DNA of 64,000 nt, taken from Piezodorus guildinii. Lineage: Eukaryota; Arthropoda; Insecta; Hemiptera; Pentatomidae. The stretch lies in NCBI GenBank assembly GCA_023052935.1, contig CM041294.1, forward strand, positions 103,696,116-103,760,115, given 5' to 3'. Under the pieces are notes generated by a model that saw only the letters and a list, made by a program, of their open reading frames with translations, made no database searches and was not told where the DNA came from. A program made the translations under genes and the position numbers. This document shows, piece after piece, positions 22,610 through 32,403 of this stretch (the stretch's first letter is position 1; every line of letters begins with the position of its first letter).

Positions 22610-23880
22610 TTTTTTTATTTTATTGTTTTTTTTTACTTGGACAACTCCTACATAGCACTATATGCCATATGTATATAAAACATAATTACAAAGATTTTTT
22701 AATGTATATGTTTTCATATTATTATATGTTAATCAAAAAAGATTTTATGACAGACTTGACAGCATGAAATGTTCGAGGAAATATCACTATATTCGTCTCC
22801 CAGATGAACCATTCCGTTTTTCAAAAATATTAAAAATTATTTATTCTTTAAATATCAACTGTCTAAGTAAATATTCTGAAGCTGCGAAAAATGCTGTTAT
22901 TTATATTATTAGAAATCTTCTATTGGATGGAATTTTTTATTTTATTTTATTTTTTTTTTTGGATAACAACATAAAACTATGTGCTCTATTCATATAAGAA
23001 TCAAGAATAATAATTTAAATAAGTAACTACCAAACAATTTTTATATACATTTTTTATATCATTAAGATAAAACTGTAAAACCAGTTAAAATGTTAGTCTA
23101 TAAAACTATGATGATGTATAAAATGATCGTTCAAAAAATAAATAAAAATACCAGTATTTTTTGCTACTTCAGGATATTTAGATAGATAGGCAATATTTAA
23201 AGAATAAATAATTTTCAATGTTCGTAAAAAACGGAATAGTTCCACTGGTAAACGAAGTAGTAGTTTTTTCCTCGAAAATTCCATGCAAGTCTGACATCAT
23301 AGATTAGCATTTAACTTTAGATTAACATATAATAATATAAAAAAAATCTTTGTAGTTATGTTTTATATAAATATAGCATAAGTGCTATGTAGTAGTTATG
23401 CAAGCAATAATATAGAGTAGTAATAAAGTAGTTAAAAAAATATATATATTCCATCCAACATCAGATATTTATTATAATAGGTACAGTAAATAGTATGTAT
23501 ATACACAGTGTGTAAGTAATATCTAATATCTAATGACATTACGATCCTACAGCTCTATCCCTACTCTTCATGCGTGACTACAGCTACCACTCAGAGAGCT
23601 GAAAAAATGCTGTTTTTTAATTTTTCACTATTAGGTACATTTCAGATCAACTAGAAAAAAATATATATTGTGCAGAACCCTCCAATGAATTATATTAGCA
23701 AAAAATTGTTGGTGTACCAAACCAAAGTAATTTTATAACTGTTTTTTAAAATTAAAAATAAAAATTTTGACTCACGTTTTCAAAATAAAAACATTTAAAA
23801 AATGTTTTTTGAAACTTTTTTAGAAAACCATTAACATATATTTTTTTCGTGAAATTCGATTGATCCGTTCAAGAGAAAAT
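22120..23880. repeat. Large imperfect palindrome (about 1.75 kb)
   Basis: Left arm about 22120-22930 and right arm about 23100-23880 are inverted copies. Shared text includes CTCTCTGAGTGGTAGCTGTA (22393) against TACAGCTACCACTCAGAGAG (23578), and CATTAGATATTAGATATTAC (22452) against its complement near 23519. The left arm contains an expanded (TA)n where the right arm has a short one. Each arm has an open frame on its own strand: 22764-22997 (+) and 23093-23284 (-). These translate to related peptides sharing LKIIYSLNI and LSKY. Beyond the right arm lies a minus R copy. Confidence 0.8.
22542..22602. repeat. (TA)n microsatellite
   Basis: About 60 bp of TA dinucleotides inside the left palindrome arm. 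The frame through it encodes only Tyr-Ile repeats and is not a gene. Confidence 0.95.
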
Positions 23881-23884
23881 CAGC

Positions 23885-24310
23885 TAACGAGATGAGCCTC
23901 TATAAACCATGCATTTTGCACCTTTTTACGATTTACTCAAAAACGGCCCTAACTATTTTGATTATACGCACTATATCGACGTAAAATTTATTGGACCTTA
24001 ATATGATATAAGTGTTATTCTGGCAGGGCTTAAATGGCAAATTTTAGTATTTTCTTTAACTTTAATTCTAAAAGATTAACCATATTATGTTATTAGCATT
24101 GATGAAGAACGGCTAGATATACAAATTGAACGAATGTAGTTACCAACTGAAGAATAAAAGAGAAAAAATATTTTTTTGTGTAATTTTGCTTTTCTTTTTT
24201 ATGACAAGAACAGTACTATAGATGTAAAATATACCTTTGGAAAGAAAAAGATTTTAGAAAAAAAATTATCTTATACAGAAAGTAGTAAAATGTAATGTAA
24301 AGTGACGAAT
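23885..24310 (-). repeat. Dispersed family R, partial copy
   Basis: The minus-strand landmarks appear in reverse order: TGCATTTTGCACCTTTTTAC (about 23908), CTATATCGACGTAAAATTTA, GGCAGGGCTTAAATGGC, CCATATTATGTTATTAGC and ATGTAAAATATACCTTTGGAAAG. Only the middle of R is present. Confidence 0.7.
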
Positions 24311-26400
24311 AGGACATAAACTTATTACTGATTATTATACGTGACAATTTAATGTGGTTATATTATTTGATCTAAATCATAAGTTTCCAACAAAACTGAA
24401 TACACATATTATTTAAATTAACTTCCTTACTGTATGGGAGAATATCACTTGGTACGACACTGCACGGTTTAACATTGCATCCCATAACCTCCTTCATTAG
24501 AAACATTACAAATAACATATATTTATAAGTTTATAGACTTATAAAGGCATTCTGTTAACGTGTAAAACTTATTTCATTGCATATTAACTTTTCTAAAATA
24601 ATGTGCTAGCCAGCAGTATATTATACCTCCATTTAAAACTTATTTTTCAGGAAAGACTCTTAAATACCTTGATTACAAAAAATTTATTTTTTATACAATG
24701 ACAAATATTATTGAAATGTATTTTGCTTATGAAAAGGATGACCTAAAAGATGGTGAAAACCGTATCAAAACTTGTCGCGTAGATTAGGAGTTCACAGAAG
24801 CCAATAATCGTGTTATCATTTTATATTTAGAGAGAAGATACATAGAACCGAATGATAAAAAAACTTAAGTGAATGTTATATTAATATGGGTCATGTTTTA
24901 TTATTTAAATGAAAAGCTAATGTATTTTTTTGTTTTTGTTTTTTGTGGTTGCGTTCACCAGATTTTATATTGGTTATTTAAGTATAATTTAAAATACCTT
25001 GTTCATTCATATGCAATATAACAAGATTGAATCATTTCTTTTGTATCATGACGATTTCCATTACTAAATATGGTTTCGATATTAATTGAAAATTCCAAAT
25101 AGAGCATCACAAAGCAATCGTTTTTCATTTAGTCGTTTCTGATTTGATTCAATCCACTGAGCTGTAGATCTGATGATGACAGATGTTGGCATTGTTGAAA
25201 GCATTTCCAATAAAGTCTGATGAAGACATAAAAGGCCATTTCATATTAAATATATCATACAATTAATCGGGGTTGGTTTTATTATGAAGTATTGATAAAG
25301 TAGTAAAATTACATTGAAGAAAGGTCAATTTAAATAAATCCATTATCTCGACAGTAAGACAATAATAACGCTGATTGAACGCAAAGCTATTATTATTTGT
25401 ACACCATTATAAGCCCAATTTAGATGCACAAAACGGGGTGCATCGTTTTTCAGACGAAAGAAGGGGAAAGAACAAATTAGACGATCTCAGCATAAAACAA
25501 AGCCTCTTCCTCGACATTAAGTTCATTAAAAGAAAACTTCTTCTGGTTTCATTCCGCCACAACAAATCTTATTGGAGAAATTTCTGGAATGAAATAAATG
25601 TTCTTCCATTTAAATATAACAGTAGACGAGAAATGTTTTGTAATTAATCATTTCTTAACTTTAATTAACAGCCTCAATGCAGTTTTACTACTCTATTGTC
25701 CTTAGTTTTGACTGAAAAAACAAAGAATTGACCTTCGTGTACTTATCTTTTTCTTCTTACTGCTCAAAATGAACCACACTTGTGTGCATTTTTACTGTTG
25801 CATCTATTGTACTTATGCAGCTTAGAAATCATTTTAAATATCATTGTTCATATGTATGCTTAGTTGGTGTTTGAATGTTCTAAGTCTGGACTTCATAACA
25901 GGTAATTCAAAAAAGAAATCTTGACGATTTTGTCCATGAATAAAATAAAACTCTGATAAGTATAAATTAATTTTTCCACCACTATTGTAGATTTTCATCA
26001 TTGCCTCAAATTTAGATACAGAAAATTAATACTGTTTGGGGTATAAATTAAACAGCATACAGATATGAACAAAGACAAGCAGAAATAATAAGTAAGTTAA
26101 TGACGAATTATAGTTTGATAGTAACGCTATTCTGAATAATAATGAATACAGAAAAAATTATAAATATAACAGTTGAAAAAAAAAAAAGGAGCTCTACATA
26201 TCATTGGATTTTACTTCAGAACACTAAGATAAAATTGAAATTTATGCTGCATATTATTAATCTCAATTATGCATAAGTTTCATTCATGATATTTATTTTG
26301 TTTTATTAATATGGCGTAAGTGGACTTTTTAATTACTATAATCATTATCCTAGTACGGATTATAATACAGCTCAAGAAAAAAGGTTATTTAAACAAAAAA
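24311..26400. other. No supported gene; one 90-codon open frame
   Basis: AT-rich. The longest frame, 25375-25647 (+), encodes a basic, Lys/Arg/Asn-rich peptide with no motif I recognise and no evidence of splice signals or homologous copy. It may be chance. CTGATGATG at 25150 lacks the following stem and is not counted as a PLE motif. Confidence 0.4.
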
Positions 26401-26401
26401 T

Positions 26402-27150
26402 CAACAAACGACTCTCACTTACCTTCGTCGTTGAAATCAATTTAAAAATTTTAAATACAGTTAGAGAAAAAAAAATAAGGAATTAATTAAATTCAGTTTT
26501 AATAGAAACTTGTATTAGTATATTATGTTATTATCTACGAAAATCAGTTTTATCTGGTTTTCATCACTCTCTATTAAATTTTACAATTCTGTGTATAAAA
26601 AAAAATTTCTTCTATTATCTTTTACTTTCCACGGGATATTATACACTTTCGCAGCTGTCAAAAGCTAGCTGACAATGAACAAATGTGCTGTATAAAAAAG
26701 TGAGATCAGAAACGGTAGATTTCTATATTCGAAAACACAATTATTGCATAAACAAATATTTTGTATCTCTTCTCTCTTTTCTCCTTTAGTTGGATATCAA
26801 GATGATAGGGTTAATGTTTCATTTACTAAACTAAAGGTACTTTAGAAAAATAAAACTTTAAATATCGGCACTTAGGCCCTGTCAGACCATTTCAATAAGA
26901 ATGAAACCTATATGATGCCAAAGACATTGAATGTTACGTCGATATAGAAAGTTTGATCAAAATCTTTATGCCATAAAATTGTAAGATGCATGGAATAAGA
27001 TAAAGTAGAACTTACGGTCAGCCAATTTTTGTGACGAAATTGCAGTTACGTCTCGAGCGTATACGCTTTTAAAATATGAAATTTATGTTTTACTCAACTT
27101 ATTGTTTTCGATCTAGACTTACCACAGACACACAAACACTCACAGAATTT
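26402..27150 (+). repeat. Dispersed family R, copy 2
   Basis: Starts AACAAACGACTCTCACTTAC and carries GTTGAAATCAATTTAA, TTTTCATCACTCTCTATTAA, GGATATTATACACTTTCGCA, CCTGTCAGACCATTTCAATA and ACGTCGATATAGAAAG. It ends in ACTTACCACAGACACACAAA. Internal text CAGCTGTCAAAAGCTAGCTGACAA (26651) is also found near 21617, outside copy 1. Confidence 0.8.
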
Positions 27151-27429
27151 TGAATTTTAGTCTAAGTGACAGAGCTGGAGAAGTTAGAAGGTGATGAAGA
27201 CGGTACGACTTGGTTCTTACCATCCTTAATTTACGATAAACATGAGCAGAGAGCATCGTACGCCGATCTATGTCGGTGCCGAGAGGATAGGTAATGGAGT
27301 GAGAGGGTCGCTGAACTGTGCAGCCAACTCGGAAAACTTTTGGTAGTCGAGATTTTTTTTTATTTTTGAATTGAGAACACTACACAGTCCGTTTTCGACT
27401 AATAACAGTTATGTTCAACTAGAATAATT

Positions 27430-27725
27430 TCCGGACAATGGTTTAATTCAGCCTGAGTTCAGCTTCAGTTGAGACTCAGCTTGAGTTGGGTTCATACTAG
27501 AACTGGGAACAGTTATATCATCAACGAAAGCGGCGATTGTGTAGGTTTTACAGAACTGCATCTTGAGAAATATCGCAAGTAAGGAAAACAGTGCTAGAAT
27601 GTTCAGGTTTCTAGGAACGATACAATGTGATTGTATAAGCTGCTCTGAGCACTCGAGATCAACAAACAAGCTTCTCCCAGACGAAATCGAATGCCTTCGA
27701 GCAAATAATAGATATCATAGCAGTT
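27430..27725 (-). pseudogene. LINE reverse transcriptase fragment
   Basis: Minus strand. RT motif A-like text SKAFDFVWEKLV lies at about 27695-27660, and motif C-like AAFVDDITVPSSS with NPTQAESQLKLN follows at about 27530-27452. Between them the catalytic spacing is shortened and broken by a stop. The open part is 27448-27669. The arrangement A then C, followed by the NPxxA helix, resembles Jockey/I-type RTs. Motif B is not identifiable. A second diverged copy of the motif A neighbourhood lies at 28292-28375. Confidence 0.55.
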
Positions 27726-27978
27726 GCAATGTTCATTTTTAAATTGCTGCATATCTCATACTAAAATTTCATTGAGTAATGTTTAGTGCTTGAAAAATAG
27801 TTTATTCATACGGAATGACGGATGTTCTTCGCAAAAGCTGCTCAGGTAATTAAGAATCATGTTCTCGAATATTTTTCTGAGGTGGGGCAGTTAGCTGATT
27901 GGCCTTTAGTGATCAAGGATCAAGGTCGTCTGTTTTTGCAGGTTTAAGTAGAGTAACATTTCTACTGTAGTGGAAAGT

Positions 27979-28289
27979 ATCAAACACTAAGGGGGATCAC
28001 TTGTAACTAGGTGGTTAGCATAATAGCCTCCTATGCCTAAGGTCACGGTTTCAAACCCACAGGTGGTCCTAGGATTTTTTAATGGGAGTAAAAAACCCTT
28101 AGTTATGTCGTCCTTCGGAAGGGACGTTAAAAGGTGGTCCCGAGCCTGTGCGATGTCAGGTACTCGTTAAAGATCCTTATCCTAACAAAACCTGGATAGG
28201 CAAAATTTAGGACTCCCACCGTAGCATCGTCCGATTAGCCATAGTAGCACAAAGTGACGTTAAAATAAGTAAACAATCAAACACCAAGG
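27979..28289 (+). repeat. tRNA-derived SINE (family S3) with TSD
   Basis: Element 27993-28275 lies between ATCAAACACTAAGG (27979-27992) and ATCAAACACCAAGG (28276-28289), a 14-bp TSD with one mismatch. The head has an A-box-like TAGGTGGTTAGCATAATAGC and a B-box-like CGGTTTCAAACCC. The body has CCTTCGGAAGGGACGTTAAA, GGTGGTCCCGAGCCTGTGCG and CTCGTTAAAGATCC. Its tail ends ACGTTAAAATAAGTAAACA. The GACGTTAAA/GGTCCC/GTTAAAGATCC core resembles the conserved SINE domain called Nin-DC; this is inference from memory of the motif. Confidence 0.85.
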
Positions 28290-28573
28290 CACGGATTCGA
28301 ATACCTTCGATAAATATTATAGCAGTTGCAATGATCTTATTCAATTTTTAAGAAACTCATAAAATTCCTGATGAAGTCTGATGTAATGTACCTGGTATTA
28401 CTACCGGAGACCCTTTCAGCATTCTGGTTTTTTCAGCTATTGGAGCATCAGTGGTATTAGTAGTATTAAGTAGCTTGAGGAAGAATTGTCTTAGTAGTAG
28501 CTACAGGAGGTAATTCCAATCCATCATTCTACTGGCTTTTCCACTTTTCCGATGTGGCTTCTAGGTCATTCCT

Positions 28574-28883
28574 TCAAACGCGTTTTTTTTATTTATTTAT
28601 TTAACGTCACTTTATGCTACTATGGCTAATCGGACGATGCTACAGTGGGAGTCCTAAACTTTGCCTATCCAGGTTTTATTAGGATAGGGATCTTTAACGA
28701 GTACCTGACATTGCACAGGCTCGGGATCCCTTTTAACGTCCCCTCCGAAGGACGGCGTAACCAAGGATTTCTTACTCCCATTAAAAAATCCTAGGACCAC
28801 CTGCGGATTGGAACCCGTGACCTTTGGCATGGGAGGCTGTTACGCTAGCCACCCAGCTACAAGTGATCCCCTCAAACGCGTTT
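28574..28883 (-). repeat. S3-family SINE, inverted copy with TSD
   Basis: Minus-strand element 28586-28871 lies between TCAAACGCGTTT at 28574-28585 and at 28872-28883. Its (TAAA)n-like tail, complement of TTTATTTATTTATTTAACGT, is at the left. The head at the right is the complement of CTAGCCACCCAGCTACAAGT. It is less degraded than the plus copy 300 bp away (GGAGGGGACG and GGCTAGCG conserved), so the two are independent insertions. Confidence 0.88.
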
Positions 28884-29899
28884 AACGTTGGGTGTTGATA
28901 CTGGACTCCGGGACCTGTCCCGGCCTCGGATCGGAATTTTTTTTTTTTTTTTCTTATCCTCCAACTTTATTTACAAAATAAATACAAAAAACATTCTATG
29001 TATATACAGCAGCAATGGTATATACAGTCCATGGCTCAGGCCTCGTATTGCCCGTTGGCATTCTAAGGTTCCTTTCGCACTAGGCGCGGTATGCGCTTGA
29101 GGAGTGGGGTGGCTTTGTGCCTTTGTTGATGTTGTCGGATCGGAAGCAGGATCTGGAGGGCTTTTGATGTCAAATGTCAAATACACTTTTCGAGATGAGA
29201 AGCAAATATTTCAAATCGCTACATTAATATTAGAAAACAATTTTTTTTTTTCACCTTCCATTTATTTTTCAAACTAAACGTACGCAATAATTTTACTATA
29301 CATAAAACATGAGAGTATTTCTTTCTTTTGCCGAAGGCCATATTAGATAATAAAAATTATCTGACTGACTGGCAAGTTTCCTTGAAAATCAGGAACTAGT
29401 AATAATGAAACAATAATATTTTTAAACACTCGGAGAATTAATGTAAAAAATAATATTCATAAATAGAAAAGTCTTTTTATAATGTCGAAGAACAGAAAAT
29501 CATCGAAAATGTTCATAATATCCCCTTCCATAATGATGAGGGTAGCAGATGGCTAAAAGCTTCCACTTACGAACACCGTGCTACCGCTAAAATGTTATAC
29601 CTAACAAGTTCTTGAGGGGAAGGTTATAAGTTGTCTAATTATTTCAAGCGTTTGTGATGTCAATACAAAGATCCAAAACATCATTCAATAACTGTCAGTT
29701 TAATTCACTTTCTTCGTACTAATAGAGTTCGCGAACTAATTTTAATGGTCTATATTTTTTTATAATTTGTTTATTCAGAAATAATACAATCAAGCCGCGC
29801 TTTGGGGCAAGGCGTACAACAGCTATAATAAATCATTCATCCAGTATGTACAGAGTGAACAAAATTAAAAGAAAAAAATATAAAAAGAATTGTTAAATA
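28884..29899. other. No gene seen
   Basis: Contains T-runs (28938-28952, 29242-29252). 28960-29200 is more GC-rich, with overlapping short frames on both strands but no known motif. Confidence 0.45.
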
Positions 29900-30130
29900 A
29901 AAACTTAATAAAGGAGACAAAAATAAATAAAATAAAATAATTTATTAATAACAAATGACTCAAAATACTAATAAAAACATTTGCCACATTCATACCTATA
30001 TACATACTGCATCTGGAAACTCTGAGTCAAAACCCGCGGGTCTCGAGGAATAATGCCAGGAGATCCCAGCGCCTCCCTTCCAGCCGAGTTACTGGTCTTA
30101 AACATTTGATTAACAAAGGATTTGTACTTT
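29900..30130 (-). repeat. Jockey-family 3' UTR relic
   Basis: The minus strand reads GACCAGTAACTCGGCTGGAA and GAGGCGCTGGGATCTCCTGG, diverged from GACCAGTGATGCGGCTGAGA and GAGGCGCTGGGATCTCTTGG at 9150-9190. The leftward continuation is A/T-rich (AATAAATTATTTTATTTTAT), as in a LINE end. No ORF2 text adjoins. Confidence 0.6.
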
Positions 30131-30799
30131 ATTTCGCATTGGTGTGATTCAAACCCAACGCAGTCTTTAATAACAGAAAGTTGCAATAATTAACATTAAG
30201 ATCAGTTATGCATTTAATAATATTAATTTAAAAATCACACGAATTGGAACTTATTAAACCTTTGAGAGATCATATACAAATAGTTACAAAATCCATTTTG
30301 GTACTTCGGTTCTTTTTTTTTTATTAAGAAATAATTTACTCTAGTCACTATTATTGCAATTGTATCATTTTGTTTTGCTTTCAATTTCTGTGCGAAATAT
30401 TTTTGTTGGGACGATTGCCTCGAGACCTGCTAACTTAAGTGCAACCGCTCAAAAGTATCTTTACACGTCTGTATCAAACCCAAAATTATTTTTCACATTT
30501 ATTTTATTTCTTTTTATTATAAAGTTGTAAATACCATTAAAATGTATCTTTAAAATAAATATTTTGGTCAAATTTTGAGTCAAAAGAACAACGCATGTAG
30601 TAGTCGCTGCGAAACATTGATATTAGTACTAAATTTTCCATAATAATAAACAAAAATCTTAGATATATTTTTTTTTCAAATCCCCACGGATCTACGTTTT
30701 CTAAATAAAAATACGTAATTATAAGAGAATCGAAAGAATTGTGTAGCCGCAATCTCTTGCAACAGGTAAACGAAATGCCAAACGATCGAAATGAAAATA

Positions 30800-30995
30800 T
30801 AGGTATGAGTGATTTTCAAGACTGTTTTCTAGACTTTAATTTATTGAATCATTATTGTATATAAATTTTACTTTAATTTTATGCTGTGTAAATATTGTAT
30901 GAATGCAGTAGGTATGATATCTTTCACCACGACTATTGATGTCCAAATTGGAACAGATTGTAATTTTACTCAATAAAAAACTGTTGAAAGAAAAA
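30800..30995 (+). repeat. LINE 3' end with poly(A)
   Basis: ATTGTATGAATGCAGTAGG, GGAACAGATTGTAATTTTAC and TCAATAAAAAAC precede an A-run at about 30991-31000. The arrangement resembles the distal Jockey 3' UTR at 9440-9530 (GTATGAATGTGG...TTGTAATATATCTCAATAAA). The element is 5'-truncated to its UTR. Confidence 0.45.
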
Positions 30996-31236
30996 AAAAG
31001 ATCTTGTTAAAGCATGCATAACACCTAAGAACTCTGAGGTATTGAATGATGTGTAATTAGAAGAAAGAAGTAAACAAAATAATTATATACTATTTTTAAT
31101 GTAAACGTTTCGAAAACTGGTGAGAAATCAGTAATAAAATATTGGTTATTAAAATTTTTTTTTTTTTTCAAATTTTATATTATAAGAATAGAATTAAAAT
31201 TCTATTGGTATTTAAAGAATAACGATAGGTAAAACA

Positions 31237-31400
31237 GATCAGGAGTCAGTCGTGTTAAAATTATTTTAATTTTGCAGACGTTTCGGTTCAAACGAATGAA
31301 CCATCATCAGGGCATAAGCGAGCTTGATGTTTGGTATGGCTCACTGACGCCCTGGTGATGCCCCACATGTTTGAGCCGAAACGTCGGCTAAAATATAAAA
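31237..31400. repeat. Head-to-head pair of PLE-end hammerhead-like motifs
   Basis: Minus motif: CTGATGA at 31310-31304, stem GGTTC...GAACC, GAAACGT ending at 31278, then TGACTGACTCC at 31252-31242. Plus motif: CTGGTGATG at 31352, stem ending GAGCC, GAAACGTCGGC from 31378. They face away from each other with about 40 bp between their starts. The minus stem is perfect; the plus copy has CTGGTGA and a mutated stem. No RT sequence is present. Confidence 0.6.
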
Positions 31401-31404
31401 ATTA

Positions 31405-31740
31405 TACGCCAATATAATCATACCTTGCATATGGCACTGTTTTACGATTTTCTCAATAACAACTCCAATCATTTTGATTAAATTTGCTTTAATGATACAA
31501 AAATAAACGTTATTTAATATCATGTAGGTTTTTTTTTACTTACTGCAACACTGTGACAGGCCTCAAATATATCTTTGATTTTGTTGCATTGTAATAGTTA
31601 ACTATTTCTCAATCATAACACTGAAAAAAATATTTAAAAAAAAAAAATACGTCACCCAATGGAAGGAGAAAACAATAACGATGTATCATGAACCTTTGGA
31701 AAGCTAAAGATTTAAGAAAAAACAATATTTCGTTCAAGCC
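31405..31740 (-). repeat. Dispersed family R, partial minus copy
   Basis: CTTGCATATGGCACTGTTTT, ACGATTTTCTCAATAACA, ATTTAATATCATGTAGGTTT, GTGACAGGCCTCAAAT and AACCTTTGGAAAGCTAAAGA match the complement of R landmarks in order. Confidence 0.65.
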
Positions 31741-32022
31741 GGGGCGAATATCTGTTTTTTTTCTGCGTGGCGGGACTGTCTTAGCTACTTACACTTCGTG
31801 GGGCGGGGCCACACTGTTTTAAGTTCCAACGCGACAAATGCGAGATCACAACAATTTGAGACTTCTAACGTACTAAATAGAAGATTGTAAGAGTTTAGAC
31901 ATTTCTTGCATCAAGTTTAAAGGTAGGTAAAATTATAAAATTTAAGAAAATTCTTAAAAAAGAGTTATAAATTGACCTATAAGAGTCCTTTGAGGGGGAT
32001 TTTGAAGATTATAAAATAAAAC

Positions 32023-32105
32023 CGTGAGCCACCGCTGGGTCACCCCATTCCACGGAACAGTCAATCGTGAGCCACCGCTGGGGCACCCCGGCGTGAACGT
32101 GTTAA
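32023..32105 (-). repeat. Duplicated GC-rich motif ending at TTAA; possible piggyBac-type end
   Basis: CGTGAGCCACCGCTGGGTCA (32023) and CGTGAGCCACCGCTGGGGCA (32065) are repeated with a 42-bp period in AT-rich DNA. On the minus strand the block begins TTAACACGTTCACGCCGGG (from 32105), a TTAA followed by a C-rich start, as at piggyBac-type ends with subterminal repeats. The partner end was not found. Inference only. Confidence 0.35.
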
Positions 32106-32403
32106 TATTTGTTGTATAAATTATTGAAGTCACCAAAAGCAAATAAATTTAAGTGATTTTTGTAGACATTAATTACATTTTTTTAAATTATACTTTCTTA
32201 AATAAATATTTCCTTTATACTCAGCTTAAACTTGTTTATACTCAGCTTGTAACATTGAATTCAACACAATTTAAAATTATATTTGAACTACTTAATTTCA
32301 GTAACTACAATTACCTTTTGTAACCAACAATCCTTTATTGAATCTAGACATACTCTTCGAGCAACTTCTATCTCATACATTGACGGTCGAATTTTGTACT
32401 GTT

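Noticed and set aside
22451..22678. 75-codon frame with long Tyr-Ile stretch
   Set aside because: Created by the (TA)n microsatellite; same reason for 37174-37356 (minus).
25150..25200. CTGATGATG ... GTTGAAAGC as another hammerhead-like motif
   Set aside because: No stem between the core parts and no downstream TGACTGA block.
25375..25647. Host gene of 90 codons
   Set aside because: No motif and no second copy; length is within chance for AT-rich DNA.
28888..29186. Overlapping frames on both strands in a GC-richer patch
   Set aside because: Neither shows a motif, and both begin beside a long homopolymer; likely chance.
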